Shown: positions 8,157-15,135 of the stretch, one piece after another | How the letters are laid out: every line of letters starts with the position of its first letter | Position numbering within the stretch: position 1 is the first letter of the stretch | Origin: QWHO01 sp021404945 | Lineage (GTDB): Bacteria > Vulcanimicrobiota > Xenobia > Xenobiales > QWHO01 | DNA: 64,000 nucleotides | Assembly (NCBI GenBank): GCA_963169765.1 | Contig: CAUJEN010000121.1 | Coordinates: 1 to 64,000, forward strand | Direction: 5' to 3' | Made by a program: the position numbers and the translations under genes | The notes under the pieces: model-generated | Told to the model about the DNA's origin: nothing | The model's input: the letters and a program-made list of their open reading frames with translations, nothing else | Database searches by the model: none

Positions 8157-9186
8157 GGCACAGGGCCTCGTATGCGGTTTCGCCCCGGTGGCTCAGGCCG
8201 GGCAAAAGGTCTCCGAAGGCATTGATCTCGCCCACCACGGCCCGGTGGGAGGTATCCAGCAGGATGTCCACCCCGGCCGCCAGCGAGCCCGGAAAACAGG
8301 CCGCCGCCTGCTCGGCCAGCCGCAGGGCCGCTTCCAGGCGCTCCGGACCGATGGCCGCGAGCAGGGCCGACTCGTCCCCACGCCGGTTGCCCAGGTGCAG
8401 GTTGGTCATCGGGTGGCGGCTCTGGCGCACCACCCGGTGGCGCGCCTCCCCGGCGATCACCAGCACCCGCAGATCGACCGCGCCCCCCGCCAGGGTGAGC
8501 TTGGGGATCCACTGCTCGCAGATCATCCCCTGCGGCTCGAGCTCGCCCAGGATGCGCTCGATCTCGCCCGGATCGGTGGTGCGGCTCACCTTCAGGCTGT
8601 TGAAGAGCCGTCCCCCGACGATCCGCACGGGAGCGAAGAGCTCGCGCCGCCCCGGACGCCAGCGGAGCGCGCACACTCCTGAGGCCGAGGAGCCGTGCAG
8701 CGGTTTGAGAAACACCCGTCCCGCCGCTTGCTCGAGCAGCTCGCGCCCCACCCGCGGACGGGGCAGCCCGGCCGCCACGAACCGTCGGTGGGAGGCCTGC
8801 TTGTCGAACATCGCCGCGATCTCGCCCGGCTCGTTCCAGCAGCGCAGACCGCTTGCCGCCACCCACTCGAGCACCCGGCAAAAACCCTGGTGGTATTCGC
8901 GCAGCCAGCCGATCTGGCCGTGCTCGAGGTCGGCCCGCACCGGGCCGCCCCCCAGAGCGATCAGTCCCCGGGCCACCTCCTCGTTCTCGCCCGGTGAGTC
9001 GATGCGCACCGCCTCCACCTGCCAGGCGCCGAGCAACCCCGGGTCGCGCAAGAGGTCGCGGTAGGCCAGGCAGGGCGGGCGGGGCCAGCCCAGCCGCTCG
9101 GCCGTGTCCTGAAAGTCGCGGATGCGCCGGTTCTCGGGATTGCCGATCAACCCCAGAGGAGCGGGCTTATTCCCCCACGGCGACAA
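8134..9186 (-). CDS. STM4014-family ATP-grasp-like protein
   Basis: 350 residues. The N-terminus LGLIGNPENRRI and the gene order place it in the STM4014 family. ATP-grasp features are visible: FLKPLHGSSASGV around residues 155-170 (ATP-binding lysine and flexible loop), VDLRVLVIAGEARHRVVRQ in the middle, and VVGEINAFGDLLPG near residue 320, resembling the metal-binding E-x-N motif of RimK/microviridin-type ligases. The family would ligate a carboxylate to an amine or thiol with ATP. The gene overlaps its neighbours by 20 and 23 bases. Ligase chemistry next to two radical SAM enzymes is suggestive of peptide or conjugate modification, which is inference. Confidence 0.82.
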   Translation of the reverse strand: MSPWGNKPAPLGLIGNPENRRIRDFQDTAERLGWPRPPCLAYRDLLRDPGLLGAWQVEAVRIDSPGENEEVARGLIALGGGPVRADLEHGQIGWLREYHQGFCRVLEWVAASGLRCWNEPGEIAAMFDKQASHRRFVAAGLPRPRVGRELLEQAAGRVFLKPLHGSSASGVCALRWRPGRRELFAPVRIVGGRLFNSLKVSRTTDPGEIERILGELEPQGMICEQWIPKLTLAGGAVDLRVLVIAGEARHRVVRQSRHPMTNLHLGNRRGDESALLAAIGPERLEAALRLAEQAAACFPGSLAAGVDILLDTSHRAVVGEINAFGDLLPGLSHRGETAYEALCRAQSCPV

Positions 9187-10339
9187 AGCGCCACTCCTCT
9201 TCCTCCTCCATGTTGGCCGGTCGGGTGACGTCCACCGCGAACGGCAGGGCCTTGAGCTGTCGGCTCACCTCGGGGCTGAAGTAGTTGTAGTGCAAGTTGA
9301 GCTTCTTGAGGGTGGGGCTGGAGAGCTTGAGCAGCGACTGCCCGCCTTCATCCGTCAGCACCCCCAGCGAGAGATCCAGCGTCTCGATACGCTCCACCAC
9401 CGGGCTGTTGACCAGCACCCCGGCCAGCTCGTCGGCCAATTCGCTGTTGCGAAGCCCCAGGTACTTCAGCTTCGGGAAGAGCCGACCCGACAGGAGCGGC
9501 TGCAGGTCAGCCACGGTGGCGGTGGCGCCGTAGTCGGAGGTGCCCAGCCAGAGCTCGAGGTACTCAAGCTCGGGAAAGTCGGCCTGGCACACCGAGCGGA
9601 TCACGCTCACGTCCAGCCCTCCCGCCTCCAGCGCCAGGCCTCGCAGACGCGCGTGGCGAGGCTCGCTCAGGGCCAACCCCTCGCCTCCTCGCGCGCGCAG
9701 CAGCTGCAGGTTGGGAAAAGCCTGCAGCAGGGGAGTCAGATCGCACTGGTTGATCCAGGAGATCTCGCACTCCTCGCCGACGATGTCGCCCAGGTGGAGG
9801 GCCGCCAGCTTCCCCAGCCGCCCGGCCGCCCGCGCCAGGGTGCTCACCACCTGCGAGGAGTCGACGCTCGAGTCGTCCACCTGCCAGGCTCCGATCACCA
9901 GCCCCCGGGCCTGGGCGGCCGCCTCCGAGGCCAGAAAGCTCTTCAGGGGAAGCTCCGGCTCCTCCCAGGTGGAGCGCACGCGATAGACCACGTCGCTCCG
10001 GGCCGGCTTCTCGGGGTCGTAGTCCACCACCCGCATCCCGATGAACGTGCCCAGGTTGCTCGAGATCTCGTCGCGGTGGTTGATGCAGGTGAAGGCCACC
10101 AGGGGCAACTCGTCCCCGGTCGTCTCCTGGCCGGCTTTCTCCACGTACCCCTTGGACAGCTTCTCTTTGACCAGCTTGTCGAAGTCCTTGCGGGCCGCTT
10201 CCTCGCTGGCAAACGACTTGCTGCTCGTCTGGCCGGCCGAGCCGATGCGCCCGTAGGTCACCGTGTGGCCCGAGCCCTGCAGCTCGATGGTCCAGAACTT
10301 GCTCGATTTGGCGTCCATGTAGATGAGCTCTCGTCGCAT
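9167..10339 (-). CDS. STM4015-family WGR plus leucine-rich repeat protein
   Basis: 390 residues. Residues 1-75 form a WGR domain, seen as WTIELQGSGHTVTYGRIGSAGQ followed by the helical KSFASEEAARKDFDKLVKEK segment. Residues about 220-370 contain leucine-rich repeats such as FPELEYLELWLGTSDYG, FPKLKYLGLRNSELAD and VVERIETLDLSLGVL. WGR domains bind nucleic-acid ends or proteins in PARPs and some regulators. LRRs usually serve binding. It is therefore probably the recognition component of the operon. The ATG directly follows the TAA of the upstream DUF6745 gene, and the end overlaps the ATP-grasp gene by 20 bases. Confidence 0.88.
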   Translation of the reverse strand: MRRELIYMDAKSSKFWTIELQGSGHTVTYGRIGSAGQTSSKSFASEEAARKDFDKLVKEKLSKGYVEKAGQETTGDELPLVAFTCINHRDEISSNLGTFIGMRVVDYDPEKPARSDVVYRVRSTWEEPELPLKSFLASEAAAQARGLVIGAWQVDDSSVDSSQVVSTLARAAGRLGKLAALHLGDIVGEECEISWINQCDLTPLLQAFPNLQLLRARGGEGLALSEPRHARLRGLALEAGGLDVSVIRSVCQADFPELEYLELWLGTSDYGATATVADLQPLLSGRLFPKLKYLGLRNSELADELAGVLVNSPVVERIETLDLSLGVLTDEGGQSLLKLSSPTLKKLNLHYNYFSPEVSRQLKALPFAVDVTRPANMEEEEEWRFVAVGE

Positions 10340-11221
10340 TTACGTCTCCAGACACGGTTGATAGAGGGAAGGCTCGTCAAAGCCGGCGATCCAGGCGGCC
10401 GCCTGGTGGCACGACTTCATGTCCGGGGGCACCCGGATGAGATACTGCCGCCCGGTGGAGGGGCACTGGCAGAACAGCCCCACCAGCGGCTCGTCTTCCG
10501 CCAGCTCGATGCGCAGCAGGCGCCGCTCTCCGCCCGGGTCCCGGTCTTCATCCAGCGCCGCCGGGTCGGCCTCGCGCACGAAGCGCAGCATTCCCATGCG
10601 CTCGATCATCACCCGTCGCCGCTCGGCGTTGGGCTCTTGCAGCGCCTCGCGGGCTGTCAGCTCGTGGGGGCGCAGGGCGATCCGCTCGTCCACCCGCACC
10701 CCTCGCCAGCGCAGCGGAGCGCCCTGGAGGCTGGGCGGAAGAGCGCTCAGGGAGGTGCCCCCGATGTCCAGCCAGAGCGTCACCTCGACTCCGTCCGGGA
10801 GGGAGTGGATGCCGGCGCAGCCGGCCAGGTCCAGCGTGCTCAGCCGCCCCAGCCAGTCCGGCAGAGCGGTGAGGGCGGTGCAGTCGCGCAGGATGAGCGC
10901 CCCCCGCTCGATGGTGGCCCGGCGGGGCCAGTGCTGGAAGGCCGTGCAGCCGGTCAGGTCCAGAAACCAGGTGCTCAGTCCCTCGGGCAGGGCCGTCAGC
11001 GAGGTGCAGTTGCGCAGGCTCAGCGACCCTACCGTCAGGCCTTCGGGCAGGTGGGTGAGCTGGTGGCACTCGTCGAGCACCAGCCGGCCATCCACCCGCA
11101 GGTCGTCTGGCAGGTGGGTGAGCCGGGCGCCGCGCGCGTCCAGCTCGTAGCAGTGGAGGCCGGCGCTCAGCTCGTCCCCCCCGAAGCTGACCCGGCCAGC
11201 GAAGCGGGTCGCCTCAGTCAC
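10340..11221 (-). CDS. Leucine-rich repeat protein with DUF6745-like C-terminus
   Basis: 293 residues from a GTG start overlapping the preceding gene by 8 bases. Residues about 20-170 are short leucine-rich units with the LxxCxxLTxLPEGL pattern, repeated about seven times. The C-terminal 120 residues contain REALQEPNAERRRVMIER, a G-M-L-R-F-V-R block, LAEDEPLVGLFC and RQYLIRVPPDMKSCHQAAAW. I recognise this as the DUF6745 pattern found in actinobacterial and cyanobacterial repeat proteins. Function unknown; the LRR part suggests binding. Adjacent to the small partner gene and immediately followed by the WGR/LRR gene (TAA then ATG). Confidence 0.78.
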   Translation of the reverse strand: MTEATRFAGRVSFGGDELSAGLHCYELDARGARLTHLPDDLRVDGRLVLDECHQLTHLPEGLTVGSLSLRNCTSLTALPEGLSTWFLDLTGCTAFQHWPRRATIERGALILRDCTALTALPDWLGRLSTLDLAGCAGIHSLPDGVEVTLWLDIGGTSLSALPPSLQGAPLRWRGVRVDERIALRPHELTAREALQEPNAERRRVMIERMGMLRFVREADPAALDEDRDPGGERRLLRIELAEDEPLVGLFCQCPSTGRQYLIRVPPDMKSCHQAAAWIAGFDEPSLYQPCLET

Positions 11222-11510
11222 GGACGATGCGGACCTCGCGCGGCGTGTACTCGCGTTGCCGCCAGACCCGATAGAAACCGGCCGGCAGCTCGATGGTCCG
11301 GTGCTCCTCGTGGACGATCTCCACCAGCCCCACCGCCCGCAGATAAAGCTCTCCTGCACCCCGGTAGAGCTCGGCCTCCCCGCGGGCCTGGTGGCAGTGA
11401 CCGGTCACCTCGCCATGGGCCAGGATGCGGTGGGTGAGCTTCTCGAGCCCGCTCGGCAGGCGCTCTACCTGCTGGATCAGCACATCGCCATGGCGATACA
11501 AATTGCCCAT
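11214..11510 (-). CDS. Small beta-rich His-containing protein (DUF6745 partner)
   Basis: 98 residues starting at MGNLYRHGDVLIQQ. It shows a compact pattern of beta strands and conserved-looking His residues: HGEVTGHCH, then VEIVHEEHRTIELP, ending in GFYRVWRQREYTPREVR. Proteins of this shape are, to my knowledge, found next to DUF6745 proteins. It may bind metal or serve as a substrate or carrier for the operon enzymes; neither is proven. It is the first gene of the minus-strand operon and divergent from the TPR gene. A longer upstream reading frame exists but its extra 23 residues look non-coding. Confidence 0.72.
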   Translation of the reverse strand: MGNLYRHGDVLIQQVERLPSGLEKLTHRILAHGEVTGHCHQARGEAELYRGAGELYLRAVGLVEIVHEEHRTIELPAGFYRVWRQREYTPREVRIVRD

Positions 11511-11615
11511 CGCGGTTGGTTCGGTCTGCCCAACAGACCTCCTACCGTCCGCTCCGAGCGAGGTCACGAGTCGACGCATCGCGAATCCATCCTGGTGCGG
11601 GAGTTCGAGGAGCTC

Positions 11616-13061
11616 ATGGCGGGTCTGAGAGCCTCAGGTGAGCAGCAGGGCCGCGGAGCTTTCACTCTGGATGCGGCTCGAGCCCGGCGCTTGCTGGCCT
11701 CCTACCGGCTGGCCGAGCCCCACGAGTACGGGCTCTTTGTCGTGCAGGCGGCGGTGCGAGGAGAAGCTCGCGAGGTGTTGATGACCCAGGAAGGGTGGTT
11801 GACCCGGTTCTTCCTGTCCGGCCTCACCCTGGACGCGTTCACCCTGGAGAACCTCCCGGATTCCCTGCTCGCCCCGGGACCTGAGGGTCCGCTTTCGATG
11901 GCTCTGCTCCTGGCCGAGCGACTTTCGCCGCGAGAGATGCGCCTTCAGTCAGGCGACCTCGAGCTCCGCCTCCAGGGCGGCCAACGCAGTCTCAAGCAGG
12001 CACGAGAGAGCCTTGCGGGCCTGGCGCTGGAGGTCGATCGCGACCCCGGCCGCTGGCAGCGCGCACTGGGAGCCAGTCCCTCCGACCTTGAGGCTCAGTC
12101 GCTTCGAATTGCCTGCGCTCAAGCGCCGATCCCGGTCAGCGTGGGCGGCGCCTCGGCCCGCACCCCGGTGCGTCTCGATTCGAGCCTGGCGGCCATGGTC
12201 TTCGAGCACCCCGGCTACGACAGCCAGAAGCTGCCGCTCAAGCTGCCCAGCGGGGCCCCTTTGCAGCACCACCCTTCTCCTGGCGACTTTGCAGCCGCCC
12301 TGGGACTGGTGAGCGACGACCAGCCGGCGTGGACTTTCCTGGTGGTCGAGGGCCTGTTCTTCGAGGGACCCAGGCGGGAGGGGCTGCAGGCAGTGCTCTG
12401 GACCAACGCGCTGAAAGTCAACCTCTCCCTGGGTGCGGTGGTCCAGGACCAGACGCTCGAGCGCTTTCTCGAGCTTCTGAGCCAGGGCCTGGAGCATCTC
12501 AAGGAGAGCCTTTGGGGCGAGATCGAGCAGCTGAGCCAGGCGGGTCTTGCCTACCTGGAGAAGGTGGCGCTGCGCCCGTCTGCCCACCTTCCCCTGGCCA
12601 CGCTCGAGGATCTGATCCGGGCTCTGAAGCGCTCGGGCTCCGAGAACGCGGAGCTGAACACCCGGGCCGCCGAGCTGGCCTTGATGGAGAAGCAGCTCGA
12701 CCGGGCCGAAAGCTATTACCGTCGCGCCCTGGAGCTCTCCCCCGAACGAGAAGCCTACCTCAAGGACGGCCTGCTCAAGGTGTTGCGGGCGCGCGGGCTC
12801 CCTCCACGCGAACTGGAAGATCTCTTCCGGGAAGTCATCTTCGGCCTCAGAAAACGCGTCGTGGGTCTGGGCCGACGCGACACGCTGGCCACCTACTTCG
12901 AGGAGATCGGGCACTACGCAGACAGCATCGAATGCCGCTCCGAGGCCCGCGACTACTACACCCAGGCCCTCAGGTTGCGAGAAGGAATGTATGGCAGCGA
13001 CCACCACACCGTGATCAAGCTCAAGGAGAGGCTGGCCGAGCTGGGGCAGCCCCCCTCATGA
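11616..13061 (+). CDS. Hypothetical protein with C-terminal TPR repeats
   Basis: 481 residues from an ATG preceded by GAGGAG. A GTG at 11595 is an alternative start. The N-terminal 300 residues have no domain I recognise. They include an acidic, leucine-rich helical stretch and PVSVGGASARTPVRLD. Residues about 340-475 contain tetratricopeptide-like helices, for example ELALMEKQLDRAESYYRRAL and SIECRSEARDYYTQALRLRE, typical of protein-protein interaction scaffolds. The end GSDHHTVIKLKERLAEL resembles TPR_10/kinesin-light-chain-type repeats. It is divergent from the STM4011-15-type operon and may share its control region (11511-11615), but no common function is evident. Confidence 0.75.
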   Translation: MAGLRASGEQQGRGAFTLDAARARRLLASYRLAEPHEYGLFVVQAAVRGEAREVLMTQEGWLTRFFLSGLTLDAFTLENLPDSLLAPGPEGPLSMALLLAERLSPREMRLQSGDLELRLQGGQRSLKQARESLAGLALEVDRDPGRWQRALGASPSDLEAQSLRIACAQAPIPVSVGGASARTPVRLDSSLAAMVFEHPGYDSQKLPLKLPSGAPLQHHPSPGDFAAALGLVSDDQPAWTFLVVEGLFFEGPRREGLQAVLWTNALKVNLSLGAVVQDQTLERFLELLSQGLEHLKESLWGEIEQLSQAGLAYLEKVALRPSAHLPLATLEDLIRALKRSGSENAELNTRAAELALMEKQLDRAESYYRRALELSPEREAYLKDGLLKVLRARGLPPRELEDLFREVIFGLRKRVVGLGRRDTLATYFEEIGHYADSIECRSEARDYYTQALRLREGMYGSDHHTVIKLKERLAELGQPPS

Positions 13062-13078
13062 GCAAGCCCGCTCGTGAC

Positions 13079-13197
13079 GGGAACAGGTCCCCGTTCTCGG
13101 GCCAGCCGTGTTTTTTGGCGTTCTCTGCCTGGATCAGGGCCTCCACCGCGGCGATGAACTGTCCGATTTCGTGCCCTGAGCGTCCACGTTGGAGCCC
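13079..13197 (-). pseudogene. Remnant of a beta-lactamase-family gene 3' end
   Basis: 13079-13167 is nearly identical to the 3' end of the lipoprotein/serine hydrolase gene at 40608-40692. Both strands read FI(A/D)AVEALIQAENA on the minus strand. After 13167 the match jumps to 40829 and continues through GTGCCCTGAGCGTCCACGTT, so about 136 bases are missing. The remaining piece cannot encode a functional domain. It is a fragment of a paralogue left by deletion or recombination, in the gap between the TPR gene and the small cassette gene. Confidence 0.8.
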
Positions 13198-13248
13198 GTC
13201 ATGTCAAGGTGGGAAGGCCAGGCTTGACGGTTTGTTGAAGAATCTGCC

Positions 13249-13479
13249 ATGCATCTTCCTTTGACCTCGGAAGAGAGGGAGCGTCGCCTTCAGGTTCCCC
13301 TGGAAGTCCGCTGGCAGGTGGCCACGAAGTGGCAGGATGAGTCCTTTGAGCTCTATCTCGCTGCTCAGCAAGCGCAAGGTTTGTCCCGCGAAGCTGCTCT
13401 GGCACAGCTGGCGGGCGTCTGGGAACGTGAGGAGGCGGAGCGTCTCGAAGCTCACCTGCGCATGGCTCGTGCTGGGTAG
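13249..13479 (+). CDS. Small helical protein, partner of nucleotidyltransferase
   Basis: 76 residues: a charged helical protein with RLQVPLEVRWQVATKWQ and REEAERLEAHLRMARAG. No family recognised. Its stop overlaps the downstream nucleotidyltransferase GTG start by 11 bases, a typical toxin-antitoxin-like coupling. It is followed by the minimal nucleotidyltransferase at 13469. The pair is analogous in layout to the one at 3.7-4.5 kb, though the small proteins are not obviously homologous. An antitoxin-like or substrate-specifying role is inferred from context. Confidence 0.65.
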   Translation: MHLPLTSEERERRLQVPLEVRWQVATKWQDESFELYLAAQQAQGLSREAALAQLAGVWEREEAERLEAHLRMARAG

Positions 13480-14023
13480 CTTCCTCACGGATCTCCTGCA
13501 ACGCGCCTTGACCGCACTTGAGGGAACCGAGGCCCAGTATGCTCTCTGCGGAGGGATCGCCATGATTTTGTCAGGCCGAGACCGTTCCACCCGCGATCTG
13601 GATGTTCTGGTGACTGTGGATTCAGCGCAGCTGGACCGACTCAAAGAGGAACTGCGTGCTCAGGGATTCGCCCATCACGATCGAGCGGATCGTCATCAAT
13701 TGGACGATGTGTTGCTGCTGCGCTTCTGGCTGCCGATCGGGACAACCGGGCTCTCCGCCTCACTCGACGTCCAGCTCGCCCAGAGTGGCTTTTCCAGGCA
13801 GGTGGTTGCCAATGCCCGAAAGGAGAGCCTCGTCGGCCACGAGATTGCTCTGGCGACTCCAGAGGACCTGATCCTCCTGAAACTCTGCGCCTACCGACCC
13901 GTCGACCGGGCTGACGCCATCGAATTGGCTCAACTGCATCGCGACAATTTGGACCGCGACTATCTTCTGGCTCGTGCACGCGAGTTGGCAGTGGCCGACC
14001 GGCTCTCCGAGGTGCTGGCATAA
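13469..14023 (+). CDS. Minimal nucleotidyltransferase (DUF6036/AbiEii-like)
   Basis: 184 residues from a GTG that overlaps the upstream TAG. The fold signature is clear: YALCGGIAMILSGRDRSTRDLDVLVTVD gives the GG start and the D-x-D metal pair (RDLDVLV). TPEDLILLKLCAYRPVDRADAIE follows, with the Lys-containing helix typical of this family. It probably transfers a nucleotide to RNA, tRNA or a protein partner, as in several toxin-antitoxin systems. No HEPN motif is visible in the upstream small protein. The first residues LTDLLQRALTALEGT form a lead helix. It ends just before a stretch carrying an open reading-frame remnant on the other strand. Confidence 0.8.
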   Translation: MLGSFLTDLLQRALTALEGTEAQYALCGGIAMILSGRDRSTRDLDVLVTVDSAQLDRLKEELRAQGFAHHDRADRHQLDDVLLLRFWLPIGTTGLSASLDVQLAQSGFSRQVVANARKESLVGHEIALATPEDLILLKLCAYRPVDRADAIELAQLHRDNLDRDYLLARARELAVADRLSEVLA

Positions 14024-14087
14024 GGCGTGGTGGGAGCCAGTTCGGGCTTGAAACGGGCTGGATTGGACAGTGAGGTCTCGGAGCCGG

Positions 14088-14255
14088 CTACCAGTCGAGG
14101 GGCAGCTGGCTCGTCTCGTGCCGGTGCCCGGGAATCTGGGAGCACTCGTCGGGAGCGGGGTCGTCATGGTGGATGTCAGGCTCCAGGTAGCCGAATCGGG
14201 CCAGCGCCTTCAAGAGTCGCACCAGCTCGAGCTGCTCGAGGACCGCGCGGGGCAG
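14088..14255 (-). pseudogene. 55-codon open remnant after the Uma2 gene
   Basis: After the TGA of the Uma2 gene the same frame continues open for 55 codons to a TAG at 14088-14090. It reads LPRAVLEQLELVRLLKALARF and later DPAPDECSQIPGHRHE, which looks like real coding sequence. There is no ATG; a GTG in LELVRLL is possible. It could be a separate small gene or the C-terminal relic of a lost gene such as a transposase. Product and status are uncertain. Confidence 0.35.
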
Positions 14256-14849
14256 TCAGGGCTCGGTGCCCTCCGGTTCGGGCGCGAACTCCACCCGCTC
14301 ATAGAGCTCCGACAGGGGCAATTCGATTCCTATGCCTGGCAGCGGCACGATCTCCTCCAGACTCCTGTAGACATCGCGTACGAAGCCCTGCTCGGTCCGG
14401 TGAAAGGCGACCACCGCCGGAAGGTCTTGCTCCACCAGGAGGTAGACTTCCAGGGACGGGATCGTCAGGTAAGCGTCCTTCTTCTCCCCCTCGTCCACGC
14501 GGCGGGTGGCTCGGGATAGAACCTCGACGACAACGGCCGGTTCATCCTGAAAAGAGCCATGGGGAGGGCCCGGACGGCAGACCACCGACAGGTCCGGGTA
14601 GTAGAACCGGATGTGGTGCGGAAGCCGGATGCGAATCTTGGTGTCCGAGTTGAAGGCCTCGCAAGCACCGCCACGCAATCTCGAGCCCAGCGCGATGAGG
14701 GCATTCGAAGCGATTCGGTTGTGAGTATTGCGCGCGCCGGCCATGGCGTAGAGGACGCCACCAAGATACTCGTGCTTGACCGGGGAAGCCAGTTCTCCGG
14801 CGAGATAGTTCTCTATCGACGTCAGGTCTAGATTCGGTGCGGTACTCAT
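14256..14849 (-). CDS. Uma2-family restriction endonuclease-like protein
   Basis: 197 residues beginning MSTAPNLDLTSIENYLAGE. It has the Uma2/DUF820 PD-(D/E)XK pattern. HEYLGGVLYAM comes near residue 25, FYYPDLSVVC with the catalytic Asp near 90, and AVVVEVLSRATRRVDEGEKKDAY with the E-x-x-S and Lys residues. VYLLVEQD follows. The family fold is nuclease-like, but its biological role (mobile-element or defence association) is poorly known. An upstream in-frame extension of 23 residues is not favoured. The stop is followed in frame by another open stretch (14088-14255). Confidence 0.88.
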   Translation of the reverse strand: MSTAPNLDLTSIENYLAGELASPVKHEYLGGVLYAMAGARNTHNRIASNALIALGSRLRGGACEAFNSDTKIRIRLPHHIRFYYPDLSVVCRPGPPHGSFQDEPAVVVEVLSRATRRVDEGEKKDAYLTIPSLEVYLLVEQDLPAVVAFHRTEQGFVRDVYRSLEEIVPLPGIGIELPLSELYERVEFAPEPEGTEP

Positions 14850-15135
14850 GGCGTAGGGCAAGGTTCTCAAGCTGCCGCGACCGCTCCTGCCGGTTCTGGA
14901 TGCACTGCTCGGCCGCACCTTATGGGATTGCTGGCTCAGGAGGCCGCTCAGACTTTCAGGGACAAGAATTCCAGGCCAGCAAGAAGCTGTAAGCTCGCCG
15001 GGGGGCGTCGCGCTGGAACGGTATAGACGGGGCCGCCAACTCGGGGACGCTCAGGGCTGCCAGGCAGGCTTTCCGACTGGCTGCGCGACGGCAGCACCCT
15101 CTTGTGGTGGCGCAGGCCCCCCCGATCTGGCTCCC

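Noticed and set aside
9122..11437. 771-codon open frame on the plus strand opposite the STM4014/4015/DUF6745 genes
   Set aside because: It is antisense to three genes with clear motifs, and its Gln/His/Arg/Gly-rich content is the usual mirror of GC-rich coding DNA.
14850..15135. Small gene between the SNF2 partner and Uma2 genes
   Set aside because: Only short fragments such as PPASLQLLAGLEF appear; no start or consistent frame.
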